A stretch of 64,000 nt of DNA from Sinomonas mesophila (GCF_001999765.1 NZ_KV908322.1:310001-374000), one strand, 5' to 3'. Positions 15,244-25,512 are shown, numbered from the stretch's first letter. Notes: generated by a model not told the origin, from the letters alone. Made by a program: numbers and translations.

Positions 15244-17907
15244 TCAGTCCTGCGCGAACACGAGGGACATCGGGGTGGCCTGGGAGCCCTGCCCCTGAGG
15301 GTTGTCCTTGAACATGCCCGCGATGGTCTCCTTCGGCAGCGCCGTGTCGTGGCCCATGACGACGACGCCGAGGTCGTTCGCGTCCATGATCGCCGTGCCG
15401 CCGAACGAGGCGACCGCCTCGGCGGGGAGTGCGGCGCGCACGGCCGCGCTCAGGGCGCGGGCGACGCCGTCCGGATCCTTGGGCGCGAGCTTCACCGAGT
15501 TGCTCGCGGCGCCGAGGCTGTACGGCGTCGCGCCGTCGATCGCGTTGATGTTGTTGCCCACGACGTCGTAGAAGACGCCGCTCTTGCCCTGCAGCTTGCC
15601 GACGACCGACGCGGCGGCGGCCTTGACGATGAGCGGCAGGCCGACCTCGTCGATCGCGATCTGCATCGACCACGGGCTCCCGAGGCCGATCCCCGCGGGC
15701 GTGCGCGTGACGAACTTGCTCAGCACGCGGGCGGCGGGGGAGACCGTGATCTCCCAGACAGGGAAGGAGCGGCCCTGCGTGATCGCGACGATCTTCTCGC
15801 TCACGAGCAGGTACCACGGCCGCCCATCGGCGGAGGCGCGTGCCTCGCCCGGGGCCGCGGGCAGGCCGTCGAAGAAGCGCTTGACGTACCCCGTGACGGC
15901 GGGGGCCAGCTCGGTCTCGCGCGCGAAAACGTCGGTCTGGAGCGGGAAGCGGCGGAACGTCGTGCCGGCCGAGACGATGTCGAGCTCCTTGCCCGGGTTG
16001 GCCTCGTAGTCGCTCTTGTCCACCGCGACGTCGGCCGGGGCCTCGTCCTTGTCGATGAACTCGCGGAACCACAGTTCCACGTTGAGCAGGCGCCAGAAGA
16101 CCATCGTGTCGGCGTCGTTCTTGCCGTTGAGGTACTCCTCGAACGCCGTCAGGACCGCTTCGCGGTCCCAGTACGGGCGGCTGTAGAACGAGTTCGACAT
16201 GAAGACCTTGTAGATCCGCTCCTTCATGAGCCGGAACCACTCCGCCTCGGGGGTCGTGAAGCCGATCTTGTTGCGACGGTTGCTGATGACCTCGGGGAGG
16301 AGCCCGCGGGTCGCATCGCGCAGGACCCGCTTGTTCCAGCCCTCCTTGATGATCGCCTCGTCCGAGAGGCTGAAGAGGTACTTCACGACCTCCTTGTCGA
16401 GGAACGGCACGCGGCCCTCGAGCGAGAAGCGCATCGTGTTCTTGTCCTCGTAGCGCAGGAGCGAGGGCAGCGACTTGGCGAAGAGGTCGTCGATGAGGCG
16501 CAGCTTGAGGTTGTCCGGGATGTTCCCGAAGGACTCGCCAGCAAACTTCTTCGCCCAGTCCCTCTTCAGGAGCGAGCCCATGCCCACGGTCTTCTTCCCG
16601 CTCACCATGCCCGCCAGCCGGAAGCGGCCGAGGCGGTAGAAGACGTCGAGGCTGCTCGAGGTCTCCCTGGCGAGGGTCGCGTAGTCGCCGGCGGCCTTGA
16701 GCTGGCGCAGGTACGCGAAGTAGTAGGGGATGTAGCCGGCCATCATCTCGTCGGCGCCCTGCCCGTCGAGGAGGACCGTGACGTGCTTCGTGGCCTCCTT
16801 CATGACGCAGTACTGCGCATAGGGGCCAGAGGAGATGATGGGCTCCTCCATCGTGCGGACGAAGTCCGTCAGGTCCGCGTCGAAGCCCTCGGGGCTCGGC
16901 TTGATCTTGTGGCCGGCGATGTTGCCGCTGCACGCGTCGATCGCGGCGTCGGCGTACGCCTCCTCGTCGTTGATCGAGTTCGGGAAGACGGCGCTGAAGG
17001 TGTTCTGCTTCGCGCCGACGGCCTCGAGGCCCTCGGCCTTCTCCTGCATGAGCCTGTTGATCGTCACGACGACGGCGGAGGAGTCGAGCCCGCCCGAGAG
17101 GGCGCTGCCGACGGGCACCTCGGAGTTGAGCCGGATGCGGACGGCCTCGGTGAAGCGGCGCCGGTACTCGTCGACGACCTCGGGCGTGTAGGGCGTGTTG
17201 ACCGTCGAGAGCTCCTCGAGCTCCTCGCGCAGGCGCGTGTAGGACGAGATGCGGAACCGGCCCGTGCCGAGATCCACCGTCATCATCTCGCCGGGGAGGA
17301 GCTTGTTGACGCCGGCGAAGAAGGTCTCGGCCGTGTCGTCGTGGATGCGGAACTTCAGGTAGCGGTAGAGGATGCGCTCGTTGGGCGCGGCCTCGATGAG
17401 GCCGGTCGCGAGGATCGGGCGGATCTCCGACGCGAAGAGCAGCTTCGGCTCCGCCTCGGTCCCGGCGTTGGCCCAGTAGACCGGCTTGATGCCGAAGTGG
17501 TCGCGCGCCAGGACGAGCCGGTTGCGGGTGCGGTCGAACACCGCGAGCCCGAACATGCCATTGAAGCGGTCGAACGCGTCCGTGCCCCACTCCTCGTAGG
17601 CCTGGAGCACGACCTCGGTGTCCGAGGCGGTGCGGAACGAGCGCCCGAGGCCCTCGAGCTCGGCGCGCAGCTCGCGGTAGTTGTAGACCTCGCCGTTGTA
17701 GACGAGGACCGTCGCTCCGTCGGCGCTCAGCATCGGCTCATGCCCGTGGGCGACGTCGACGATCGCGAGCCGCCGGTGCGCGAGACCGACGCTTCCCTCC
17801 GAGAAGTACCCCTCGCCGTCGGGCCCGCGGTGCTCGATGCAGCTGTTCATCCTCGGCAGGAGGGATTCCTCGAGCCCGGCGCCGAAGTATCCGGCGATTC
17901 CGCACAT
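15244..17907 (-). CDS. asnB: Asparagine synthetase (glutamine-hydrolysing) with C-terminal F420-0:gamma-glutamyl-ligase-like domain
   Basis: An 887-residue protein, about 250 residues longer than usual AsnB. Residues 1 to about 210 form an Ntn glutaminase: Cys2 in MCGIAGYFG, HRGPDGEG, and NGEVYN. Residues about 240-635 form the synthetase domain with the ATP-pyrophosphatase loop SGGLDSS near 267 and LLDGQGADEMMAGY. The extra part, about 640-887, has LLVSEKIVAITQGRS, a GLGSPWSMQIAIDEVGLP segment, KLAPKDPD and GGTAIMDANDLG, which resembles bacterial F420-0:gamma-glutamyl ligase (CofE/COG1478-like) proteins. The first two domains make asparagine from aspartate, glutamine and ATP; what the third ligates is unknown. 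It is transcribed divergently from pdxT; a TAGCAT box (17957-17952, minus) may be its -10. Confidence 0.9.
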   Translation of the reverse strand: MCGIAGYFGAGLEESLLPRMNSCIEHRGPDGEGYFSEGSVGLAHRRLAIVDVAHGHEPMLSADGATVLVYNGEVYNYRELRAELEGLGRSFRTASDTEVVLQAYEEWGTDAFDRFNGMFGLAVFDRTRNRLVLARDHFGIKPVYWANAGTEAEPKLLFASEIRPILATGLIEAAPNERILYRYLKFRIHDDTAETFFAGVNKLLPGEMMTVDLGTGRFRISSYTRLREELEELSTVNTPYTPEVVDEYRRRFTEAVRIRLNSEVPVGSALSGGLDSSAVVVTINRLMQEKAEGLEAVGAKQNTFSAVFPNSINDEEAYADAAIDACSGNIAGHKIKPSPEGFDADLTDFVRTMEEPIISSGPYAQYCVMKEATKHVTVLLDGQGADEMMAGYIPYYFAYLRQLKAAGDYATLARETSSSLDVFYRLGRFRLAGMVSGKKTVGMGSLLKRDWAKKFAGESFGNIPDNLKLRLIDDLFAKSLPSLLRYEDKNTMRFSLEGRVPFLDKEVVKYLFSLSDEAIIKEGWNKRVLRDATRGLLPEVISNRRNKIGFTTPEAEWFRLMKERIYKVFMSNSFYSRPYWDREAVLTAFEEYLNGKNDADTMVFWRLLNVELWFREFIDKDEAPADVAVDKSDYEANPGKELDIVSAGTTFRRFPLQTDVFARETELAPAVTGYVKRFFDGLPAAPGEARASADGRPWYLLVSEKIVAITQGRSFPVWEITVSPAARVLSKFVTRTPAGIGLGSPWSMQIAIDEVGLPLIVKAAAASVVGKLQGKSGVFYDVVGNNINAIDGATPYSLGAASNSVKLAPKDPDGVARALSAAVRAALPAEAVASFGGTAIMDANDLGVVVMGHDTALPKETIAGMFKDNPQGQGSQATPMSLVFAQD

Positions 17908-17987
17908 AGTGCTGTCCTCTTCTTCTCTCGACCGTCGGGGTTCTGCGCTCCATGCTACCGGCGGGCCGGCGGCCGGCCGGGCGCGAC

Positions 17988-18002
17988 TAGACTGTCATGG
18001 TG
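17988..18002 (+). promoter_or_regulatory. -10 box for a leaderless pdxT transcript
   Basis: TAGACT at 17988-17993 is followed after 3 nt by ATG (17997) and after 6 nt by GTG (18000). The spacing fits transcription starting at the GTG, and no ribosome site is present, so the mature start may be 18000 rather than 17997. Confidence 0.5.
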
Positions 18003-18728
18003 ACTTCCGCAGTTCCCCAGCCCTCTTCCCCGCCTGCCGCGGCGCTTGGCTCCGCCCCTGCCTCCGGCGGGCCCGCCGCCGGCGGCCCCGTCGTCGGCGT
18101 CCTCGCCCTGCAGGGCGACGTGCGCGAGCACCTCGCGGCCCTGGCACACGTCGGCGCGCGCGCCGTGAAGGTGCGCCGCCCCGAAGAGCTCGAGGGGATC
18201 GACGGGCTCGTGATCCCCGGCGGGGAGTCGACGACGATCGACAAGCTCGCGCGCGCGTTCGGCATCGCGGAGCCACTGCGGGCCAAGATCGCGGAGGGCT
18301 TCCCCGTGTACGGCTCGTGCGCGGGCATGATCCTGCTCGCCGACGAGATCGCCGACCCGACCAAGGACCTCTCCGGCCACGCCCAGGAGAGCTTCGGGGG
18401 CCTCGACATCACGGTGCGGCGCAACGCCTTCGGCCGGCAGCGGGAGTCGTTCGAGACGGACCTCGACTTCAAGGAGGTCGACCAGGCGGGCGGGCCCGTG
18501 CACGCGGTGTTCATCCGGGGCCCGTGGGTCGAGCGCGTCGGGCCGAGCGTCGAGGTGCTCGCCGAGGTCGACCCGCAGCACGCGTCCCACACGGCGACGC
18601 TGGAGGGCAAGGCTAGAATTGTCGCAGTTCGTTCAGGGCGGCTGCTCGCGACATCGTTCCACCCCGAGGTGACGGGCGAGACACGGATCCATGAACTTTT
18701 CATCCGCATGATCAAGGGAGAAGCGTAG
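17997..18728 (+). CDS. pdxT: Pyridoxal 5'-phosphate synthase glutaminase subunit PdxT
   Basis: A 243-residue class I glutamine amidotransferase that hydrolyses glutamine and channels ammonia to PdxS for PLP synthesis. The core [15 protein letters not shown], the oxyanion motif PGGESTT, the nucleophile Cys in YGSCAGM and the His-x-Glu pair in SFHPEVTGE are all visible. About 30 N-terminal residues rich in Pro/Ala/Gly precede the conserved core; a slightly shorter protein from GTG 18000 is possible. Its usual partner pdxS is not next to it here: the upstream neighbour is the divergent asnB. It ends 2 bp before yebC, so both are probably one transcript. Confidence 0.95.
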   Translation: MVTSAVPQPSSPPAAALGSAPASGGPAAGGPVVGVLALQGDVREHLAALAHVGARAVKVRRPEELEGIDGLVIPGGESTTIDKLARAFGIAEPLRAKIAEGFPVYGSCAGMILLADEIADPTKDLSGHAQESFGGLDITVRRNAFGRQRESFETDLDFKEVDQAGGPVHAVFIRGPWVERVGPSVEVLAEVDPQHASHTATLEGKARIVAVRSGRLLATSFHPEVTGETRIHELFIRMIKGEA

Positions 18729-18730
18729 GC

Positions 18731-19486
<756 letters not shown>

Positions 19487-19489
19487 CGC

Positions 19490-20122
19490 GTGGCCGGCTC
19501 TGCCGCCGACGGCACCCGTGCGAGGCCCGGGTCCCCCCTGCGCGTGCTGGGCGTGGACCCGGGCCTCACGCGCTGCGGGCTCGGGGTCGTGGACATCCAG
19601 CGCGACCGCACGGCGACCCTCGTCGGCGTCGGCGTCGTGGGGACGGACGCCCAGCAGCCCCTCGACGCGCGCCTGCTCGCGATCGCGAGCGCCATGGAGG
19701 AGTGGCTCGACCGCTACTCCCCGGGGGTCGTCGCCGTCGAGCGGGTCTTCTCCCAGCTCAACGTGAGCACTGTCATGGGCGTCGCCCAGGCCTCTGGGAT
19801 CATCATCGCGGCAGCGGCCCGGCGCGGGATCCCGGTCGCGCTGCACACGCCGTCCGAGGTCAAGGCCGCCGTGACCGGGAGCGGCCGGGCGGACAAGGCG
19901 GCCGTGACGCGCATGGTCACCAAGATCCTGCGGCTCGACACGCCGCCGCGCCCGGCCGACGCCGCCGACGCCCTCGCGCTCGCCCTCGCGCATGCGTGGC
20001 GGGGGAGCGCGCCCGGCTCGCCGTCCGCCGTCGGGCGCACGACGGCGATGACGGCGACGGCGCTGACGCCGGCGCAGAGGGCATGGCAGGAAGCCGAGGC
20101 CAAGGCGAGGCGCGGCAGGTAG
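19490..20122 (+). CDS. ruvC: Crossover junction endodeoxyribonuclease RuvC
   Basis: A 210-residue Holliday-junction resolvase. Catalytic acids are in [10 protein letters not shown] (Asp23), VAVERVF (Glu near 84) and the [14 protein letters not shown] segment near 155 that supplies the last two Asp residues. RuvC cuts the four-way junction while bound to RuvAB. The first 17 residues ahead of the conserved strand are poorly conserved, and GTG at 19490 is the only nearby start, 3 bp after yebC. The C-terminus [11 protein letters not shown] is echoed in the DNA just beyond the stop codon. Confidence 0.95.
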   Translation: MAGSAADGTRARPGSPLRVLGVDPGLTRCGLGVVDIQRDRTATLVGVGVVGTDAQQPLDARLLAIASAMEEWLDRYSPGVVAVERVFSQLNVSTVMGVAQASGIIIAAAARRGIPVALHTPSEVKAAVTGSGRADKAAVTRMVTKILRLDTPPRPADAADALALALAHAWRGSAPGSPSAVGRTTAMTATALTPAQRAWQEAEAKARRGR

Positions 20123-20183
20123 GCGAGCGGGATCAGGGCGGCGGGAAGAGCGGGCAGAGGCCAAGGCGCGCCGCGGCAGATGA
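20096..20183 (+). repeat. Near-duplicate of the ruvC 3' end
   Basis: The last 27 bp of ruvC (20096-20122, encoding EAKARRGR and the stop) recur with a few substitutions at 20157-20183, 61 bp downstream and out of frame, in the ruvC-ruvA gap. It probably marks a small local duplication. Confidence 0.6.
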
Positions 20184-20275
20184 GCCGAGCCCCCGCCGTC
20201 GGCCGCTAGAGTTCTCGTAGATATGTTCGGGTGACAAGCGTTCCGCGGCAGCGCCGCGGGCGGCAAGGAGTTCTC

Positions 20276-20926
20276 GTGATCAGCTTCCTCCGCGGCCCCG
20301 TGGCCCAGGTGGGCCTGTCCTCGGCGGTGATCGATGTGAACGGCGTCGGCATGGCGTTCTGGGCCACGCCCCAAACCCTCGGCGGACTGCGCGAGGGGGC
20401 CGAGGCGACCGTGCACACGTACCTCGTGGTACGCGAGGACTCGCTCACGCTCTTCGGGTTCGCGGACCCCGGCGCACGCGAGGTGTTCGAGGTCCTGCTC
20501 GGAGTCTCGGGCGTCGGGCCTCGGCTCGCGCTGGCCGTGCTCGCGGTGCACAGCCCCGAGGCGGTCCGCATCGCGGCGCATTCGGAGGACGCCAAGGCAT
20601 TCACGAAGGTCCCGGGGATCGGGCCCAAGGTCGCCGCGCGCCTCGTCCTCGAGCTCAAGGGCAAGCTTGTGCCCCTCGGCGCGCCCGGGGAACCTGCGCC
20701 CGAGTCGCCCGCGGCCGCCGGCGACGGGGCGTGGAAGGCGCAGGTCATTGAGGCGATGGCGTCGCTCGGCTGGAGCGAGAAGGACGCCGCGGCGAACATC
20801 GACCGGGCCCTGGCGGACCAGCCGGAGCTCGCCGAGACGGGCAGCGTGCCCGAGATCCTCCGTGCCACGCTGCGCTGGCTCGGCCAGGGAACCCGGCCGG
20901 GCGTGAAGGCGGGGGCCCGTGGCTGA
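20276..20926 (+). CDS. ruvA: Holliday junction branch migration protein RuvA
   Basis: A 216-residue protein starting at GTG 20276, which has AAGGAG 5 nt upstream and begins with the family start [11 protein letters not shown]; the longer frame from 20231 is not supported. Helix-hairpin-helix motifs [13 protein letters not shown] and [15 protein letters not shown] bind the junction, and the C-terminal three-helix domain ([19 protein letters not shown]) contacts RuvB. RuvA tetramers hold the Holliday junction. It overlaps ruvB by 8 bp. A TAGAGT box at 20207-20212 could be a -10 for a ruvAB transcript. Confidence 0.95.
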   Translation: MISFLRGPVAQVGLSSAVIDVNGVGMAFWATPQTLGGLREGAEATVHTYLVVREDSLTLFGFADPGAREVFEVLLGVSGVGPRLALAVLAVHSPEAVRIAAHSEDAKAFTKVPGIGPKVAARLVLELKGKLVPLGAPGEPAPESPAAAGDGAWKAQVIEAMASLGWSEKDAAANIDRALADQPELAETGSVPEILRATLRWLGQGTRPGVKAGARG

Positions 20927-22001
20927 GGCGTCCCTCGTCTCGAGCGGGGAGGAGCCCGAGGAGCGGGTCATCGAGGCCGCCCTCCGGCCCAAGTTCCTCG
21001 ACGAGTTCGTCGGCCAGGCGCGCGTGCGCCGGCAGCTCTCGCTCGTGCTCGAGGCGAGCCGGCTGCGGGGCCGCACGGCCGACCACGTGCTCCTGTCCGG
21101 CCCGCCCGGCCTGGGCAAGACGACGCTGTCCATGATCATCGCGGCGGAGATGAACGCCCCGCTGCGCATCTCCTCCGGCCCGGCCATCCAGCACGCGGGC
21201 GATCTCGCCGCGATCCTGTCCTCGCTCACGGAGGGCGAGGTGCTCTTCCTCGACGAGATCCACCGCATGTCGCGCCCCGCCGAGGAGATGCTCTACATGG
21301 CGATGGAGGACTTCCGGGTCGACATCGTCGTGGGCAAGGGGGCGGGCGCGACGGCGATCCCGCTCGAGCTGCCGCCGTTCACCCTCGTGGGCGCGACGAC
21401 GAGGGCCGGGCTCCTGCCCGGCCCGCTGCGCGACCGGTTCGGCTTCACGGGACACCTCGAGTTCTACTCGGTCGAGGAGCTCGAGCTCGTGCTCCGCCGC
21501 TCGGCGGGCCTGCTCGACCTCCGGGTCACCTCGGCCGGCTTCGCGGAGGTCGCCGGAAGGTCGCGGGGGACGCCGCGCATCGCCAACCGCCTCCTGCGCC
21601 GCGTCCGCGACTGGGCCCTCGTGCACGGGATCGCCGAGATCGACGCGCGCTCGGCCGCCGCGGCGCTGGACATGTACGAGGTCGACGCGAAGGGCCTGGA
21701 CCGGCTCGACCGCTCGGTGCTCACGGCCCTCGCGACGAAGTTCGGCGGCGGGCCTGTCGGCCTCTCGACGCTCGCGATCGCCGTCGGCGAGGAGCCCGAG
21801 ACGGTCGAGACGGTCGCCGAACCGTACCTCGTGCGCGAGGGGCTCGTGGGCCGCACGCCGCGGGGCCGGATCGCGACGCCGCTCGCCTACGCGCACCTCG
21901 GCCTGCCGGTCCCCGCGGCCGCCCCGTTCGCGGACAGCGCAACCCTCTTCGGGCCGGGCTCGGAGGAGGGCCCGGAGGACGCCTCCGACGCCGCTCTCTG
22001 A
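20919..22001 (+). CDS. ruvB: Holliday junction branch migration ATPase RuvB
   Basis: A 360-residue AAA+ motor. Walker [12 protein letters not shown] near residue 62, Walker B LFLDEIHR near 109, sensor 1 GATTRAG and the arginine-finger region GPLRDRFG are all present, followed by the winged-helix domain ending [13 protein letters not shown] short acidic C-terminal tail follows. Hexamers pump DNA through the RuvA-bound junction. The GTG start lies inside the 3' end of ruvA, so translation is coupled. Confidence 0.96.
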   Translation: MAEASLVSSGEEPEERVIEAALRPKFLDEFVGQARVRRQLSLVLEASRLRGRTADHVLLSGPPGLGKTTLSMIIAAEMNAPLRISSGPAIQHAGDLAAILSSLTEGEVLFLDEIHRMSRPAEEMLYMAMEDFRVDIVVGKGAGATAIPLELPPFTLVGATTRAGLLPGPLRDRFGFTGHLEFYSVEELELVLRRSAGLLDLRVTSAGFAEVAGRSRGTPRIANRLLRRVRDWALVHGIAEIDARSAAAALDMYEVDAKGLDRLDRSVLTALATKFGGGPVGLSTLAIAVGEEPETVETVAEPYLVREGLVGRTPRGRIATPLAYAHLGLPVPAAAPFADSATLFGPGSEEGPEDASDAAL

Positions 22002-22024
22002 GCGTCGCGCCAAGCCCGTGCGCT

Positions 22025-22067
22025 TAGACTGTGTACACGCCTCCCGCCGCGGCGGGGGCCACTATGC
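22025..22067 (+). promoter_or_regulatory. Candidate -10 boxes for yajC-secDF
   Basis: TAGACT at 22025-22030 and a second TATGCT around 22062 both fit TANNNT and lie 50-95 bp upstream of the yajC start. No clear -35 box accompanies either, so this is a weak call. Confidence 0.3.
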
Positions 22068-22120
22068 TGTGCCCGCAGGCGGCCACGCCGCCCGGGCCTT
22101 GTCGACAGATTGGACCTCAC

Positions 22121-22585
22121 ATGGACTTGATGACCATCCTCCTGCTGGCCGTCTTCGCCTTCTTCATCTTCTCGATGTTCCGCCGGAACAAGAAGGCCCA
22201 GCAGCAGCAGGCCGAGATGCAGTCGAAGTTCGGCCCCGGTGTCGAGGTCATGACGAGCTTCGGCCTCTACGGGCGGATCGTCGAGATCGACGACGCCGAG
22301 AACAAGATCGTCCTCGAGCTGAGCCCCGGCAACAACGCCACGGTGCACCGCCAGGCCGTGACCAAGGTCGTCGAGCCGGCCGCCGTCGAGCCCGGCGCCC
22401 CCGCGGCCGAGGATGCCGCCGCCCCGGCAGAGGCGCCGGAGGCCGGCCCGTCAGTGTCTGGCCCGTCCGGGCCCCTCGGTCTCGGCAAGCCCGCCGCGGA
22501 TGCCGGCACCCCGCAGGAGCAGGCCTCCGAGACGCCCGAGGAGACGCTCAAGCGCCTCGACGGCGAGGACAAGAACCAGAAGTAG
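22121..22585 (+). CDS. yajC: Preprotein translocase subunit YajC
   Basis: A 154-residue single-pass membrane protein. Residues 1-20 (MDLMTILLLAVFAFFIFSMF) form the membrane segment, followed by the basic RRNKKAQQQQ stretch and the conserved GVEVMTSFGLYGRIVEIDD beta domain. The C-terminal third is a low-complexity Ala/Glu/Pro tail. YajC associates with SecDF at the SecYEG channel. The ATG at 22121 is chosen because the upstream open frame lacks family similarity. secD and secF follow immediately. Confidence 0.93.
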   Translation: MDLMTILLLAVFAFFIFSMFRRNKKAQQQQAEMQSKFGPGVEVMTSFGLYGRIVEIDDAENKIVLELSPGNNATVHRQAVTKVVEPAAVEPGAPAAEDAAAPAEAPEAGPSVSGPSGPLGLGKPAADAGTPQEQASETPEETLKRLDGEDKNQK

Positions 22586-22683
22586 CCATCCGACGCGCCG
22601 CCCGGGAACCGTCCCGGGCGGCCGCGACGCGAATTGCCCGCGGGCCGCTTCCGGGCGCCGCGCCCACGAGACGAAGGACCACC

Positions 22684-24453
22684 ATGGCACGATCCCGCAC
22701 GAGGCCGGGACTCAAGACGCTCCTCTGGCTCGGCGTCATCCTCATCGCGCTCACCGGCGTCCTCGCCGGCGGAAACCTCGCGGGGCAGGCCTCGTGGGCG
22801 CCCAAGCTCGCGCTCGACCTCGAGGGCGGAACGCAGATGATCCTCGCGCCCAAGGTCTCGGGCGGCTCGCAGATCAGCCAGGAGCAGCTCGACCAGGCGG
22901 TGGAGATCATCCGCCAGCGCGTCGACGGCTCCGGCGTCGCCGAGGCCGAGATCAGCACCCAGTCCGGGCGCAACGTCGTCGTGAGCCTCCCGGGCACGCC
23001 GTCCGCCGAGACGCGCCAGCTCATCCAGGCCTCGGCCGACATGAACTTCCGCCCCGTGCTTGTCGCCGGCAACCCCGGGGCCGTGCCGGAGGACCAGCGG
23101 GCCCCCGAGGAGCAGCTCCCGCAGCCGACGGCGGCCCCCGCGGACGCCAGCGACCAGAACTGGATCACGGCCGAGGTCTACCGCCAGTTCGAGGCGCTGG
23201 ACTGCTCGGGCGCGCTGCCCGAGACCACCCAGCGCTCCGATCCGGCGAAGCCGCTCGTGACATGCGAAGCCGGGAGCGACATCGGCGGCCCCATCAAGTA
23301 CATCCTGGGCCCGGTCGAGGTCGTCGGCACGGACATCGCCGGCTCGACGTTCCAGCTCCAGCAGGGCCGGCAGGGCGCCGTGACCAACGAGTGGGCCGTC
23401 AACATCCAGTTCAACGACGCCGGCACGGAGAAGTTCAAGGCGGTCACGCAGCGGCTCAACGGGTTCTACGTCGCGGACCCGAACGACGTCCGCGCCCAGT
23501 TCGCGATCGTCCTCGACGACAAGGTCATCTCCGCGCCGCGCTCCCTCGCGGTCATCACCGACGGCCGCCCGCAAATCACGGGAAGCTTCACCGAGGCCAC
23601 GGCCAAGACGCTCTCCGACCAGCTGCGCTACGGCGCCCTGCCGATCAGCTTCGACATCCAGAGCGAGGAGCAGATCTCCGCGACCCTCGGCGGCGAGCAG
23701 CTGCGCATGGGCCTCCTCGCGGGCGGGATCGGCCTCCTCCTCGTGATCGTCTACTCGCTGTTCCAGTACCGGGCCCTCGGCTTCGTCACGATCGCCTCGC
23801 TCGTCGTCGCCGGCGCCCTGACCTACCTCGCGATCGCGATCCTGGGCTGGACCGAGAACTACCGGCTCTCCCTCGCCGGCGTGGCGGGCCTCATCGTGGC
23901 CATCGGCCAGACCGCGGACTCGTTCATCGTCTACTTCGAGCGCATCCGCGACGAGCTCCGCGAGGGGCGCGGCCTTGTCTCCGCCGTCGAGAACGGCTGG
24001 AAGCGGGCCAAGCGCACAGTGCTCGCGTCGAAGGCCGTCAACCTGCTCGCGGCCGTCGTGCTCTACTTCGTCGCCGTCGGCAACGTGCGCGGCTTCGCGT
24101 TCACGCTTGGCCTCACCGCAATCGCTGACCTCATGGTCGTGTTCATCTTCACGCACCCGACCCTGCAGCTGCTCGCGCGCACGCGGTTCTTCGGCGAGGG
24201 CCACCGCTTCTCCGGCCTCGACCCCGAGCGCCTCGGCGCCGTGCCGCTGTACCGCGGCGCGGGCAGGCTGCGCGACGCGTCCGAGGCCGCCAAGGGCACC
24301 CTCAAGCCGAAGAACGCCGCCGCCGCGCGCGAGGCCGGCCGCCGCATGACCATCGCCGAGCGCCGCGCCGCCGAGGCCCAGAGGCAGTCGGAGATGTCCT
24401 CCGCCTCCGGGCGAGGCGGGCGAACCTCCGAGCGGAACGAGGAGCAGAACTGA
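22684..24453 (+). CDS. secD: Protein translocase subunit SecD
   Basis: A 589-residue RND-type membrane protein. TM1 lies near residues 10-28, then the periplasm-facing P1 region beginning LALDLEGGTQMIL and continuing with IIRQRVDGSGVAEAEI; the C-terminal five TM helices start at LRMGLLAGGIGLLLVIVYSL and contain the conserved GLIVAIGQTADSFIVYFERIRDE segment, in which the acidic residues couple proton flow. SecD with SecF pulls exported proteins through the channel using the proton motive force. An unusually long charged C-terminal tail (about 80 residues) ends the protein. The stop overlaps the secF ATG by 1 bp. Confidence 0.95.
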   Translation: MARSRTRPGLKTLLWLGVILIALTGVLAGGNLAGQASWAPKLALDLEGGTQMILAPKVSGGSQISQEQLDQAVEIIRQRVDGSGVAEAEISTQSGRNVVVSLPGTPSAETRQLIQASADMNFRPVLVAGNPGAVPEDQRAPEEQLPQPTAAPADASDQNWITAEVYRQFEALDCSGALPETTQRSDPAKPLVTCEAGSDIGGPIKYILGPVEVVGTDIAGSTFQLQQGRQGAVTNEWAVNIQFNDAGTEKFKAVTQRLNGFYVADPNDVRAQFAIVLDDKVISAPRSLAVITDGRPQITGSFTEATAKTLSDQLRYGALPISFDIQSEEQISATLGGEQLRMGLLAGGIGLLLVIVYSLFQYRALGFVTIASLVVAGALTYLAIAILGWTENYRLSLAGVAGLIVAIGQTADSFIVYFERIRDELREGRGLVSAVENGWKRAKRTVLASKAVNLLAAVVLYFVAVGNVRGFAFTLGLTAIADLMVVFIFTHPTLQLLARTRFFGEGHRFSGLDPERLGAVPLYRGAGRLRDASEAAKGTLKPKNAAAAREAGRRMTIAERRAAEAQRQSEMSSASGRGGRTSERNEEQN

Positions 24454-25451
24454 TGTCCACCTTCTTCGCGCGCTTCGGCAACGAGCTCTACACGGGCAAG
24501 CGCTCCTACGACTTCGTTGGGCCGCACAAGCGCCTCTGGTTCGCCATCGCGGGTGCCCTCGTGCTCGTGTCGATCCTCATCCCCGTGTTCACGGGCGGGT
24601 TCAACCTCGGCATCGAGTTCCGCGGCGGCAGCGAGTTCCGCGTCTCCCAGGTCCCCGACACCGACCCGGGCCTCGGGGAGCAGGCCGTCGACGCCGTCGC
24701 GCCGGGCAACGCCCCCCGCGTGGCCAACATCGCCCCGGGCACCATGCGCATCCAGACGGACCAGCTCACCGACGACGAGACGCTCGAGGTCAAGGCCAAC
24801 CTCGCCACCTCCTACGGGGTCGGCGAGGAGAATGTGACCTCGTCCTTCGTCGGTCCGACGTGGGGCGCCGACGTCACGCAGCAGGCCATGATCGGCTTCG
24901 TCGTGTTCGTGCTCCTCGCGGCCGTGCTCATGGCCCTGTACTTCCGGACCTGGAAGATGTCCCTCTCGGCCCTCACGGGCATGTTCGTCACCATGGTGAT
25001 CACCGGCGGCGTCTACGCCGCGAGCGGGTTCGAGGTCACGCCGTCGGCCATCATCGGCTTCCTCACGATCCTGAGCTACTCGCTCTACGACACCGTCGTG
25101 GTCTTCGACAAGATCCGCGAGAACACCGCCGACATCTCCACCTCGACGCGGCGGACCTACGCGGAGGAGGTCAACCTCGCGGTCAACCAGACCCTCGTGC
25201 GGTCGATCAACACGATGATGGTCGCCGTCCTGCCGGTCGCGGCGATCCTCTTCATCGGCGCCGGCCTCCTCGGCGCCGGCACGCTGCGGGACCTGTCCCT
25301 CGCGCTCTTCGTGGGCATCCTCATCGGCACGGCCGCGACGATCTTCATCGCCGCGCCGATGTACGCCTGGCTGCGCGAGCGGGAGCCCGAGCTCGTCAAG
25401 CAGGCCGAGCGGGTCCGCTCGCGGCGGACGACGGCGGCCGCGAGCGTGTGA
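24453..25451 (+). CDS. secF: Protein translocase subunit SecF
   Basis: A 332-residue partner of SecD with six predicted TM helices. The N-terminal signature YDFVGPHKRLWF and FNLGIEFRGGSEF are typical, and the later ILSYSLYDTVVVFDKIRENT segment is the conserved SecF TM motif with its essential Asp. The ATG shares a base with the secD stop, so translation is coupled. A short basic C-terminal tail follows the last TM. Confidence 0.95.
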   Translation: MSTFFARFGNELYTGKRSYDFVGPHKRLWFAIAGALVLVSILIPVFTGGFNLGIEFRGGSEFRVSQVPDTDPGLGEQAVDAVAPGNAPRVANIAPGTMRIQTDQLTDDETLEVKANLATSYGVGEENVTSSFVGPTWGADVTQQAMIGFVVFVLLAAVLMALYFRTWKMSLSALTGMFVTMVITGGVYAASGFEVTPSAIIGFLTILSYSLYDTVVVFDKIRENTADISTSTRRTYAEEVNLAVNQTLVRSINTMMVAVLPVAAILFIGAGLLGAGTLRDLSLALFVGILIGTAATIFIAAPMYAWLREREPELVKQAERVRSRRTTAAASV

Positions 25452-25467
25452 GCCCCGTTCTCGGGCA

Positions 25468-25512
25468 TACACTGAGGGCATCCCATCGTAGGTAGTGGAG
25501 GTGCCATCAGTG
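25468..25512 (+). promoter_or_regulatory. Candidate -10 box and ribosome site for rel
   Basis: TACACT at 25468-25473 fits a -10 box in the secF-rel gap. GGAGGT at 25497-25502 is a strong Shine-Dalgarno sequence placed 7 nt before GTG 25510, and so decides the start in favour of 25510 over the GTG at 25495. Confidence 0.45.

Noticed and set aside
13139-15298. A 719-codon plus-strand open frame opposite the M3 peptidase
   Set aside because: It mirrors a gene with clear catalytic motifs; its sequence is low-complexity Arg/Glu/Val typical of antisense frames in high-GC DNA.
15349-18003. An 884-codon plus-strand open frame opposite asnB
   Set aside because: Antisense shadow of a well-supported gene, with no recognisable domain.
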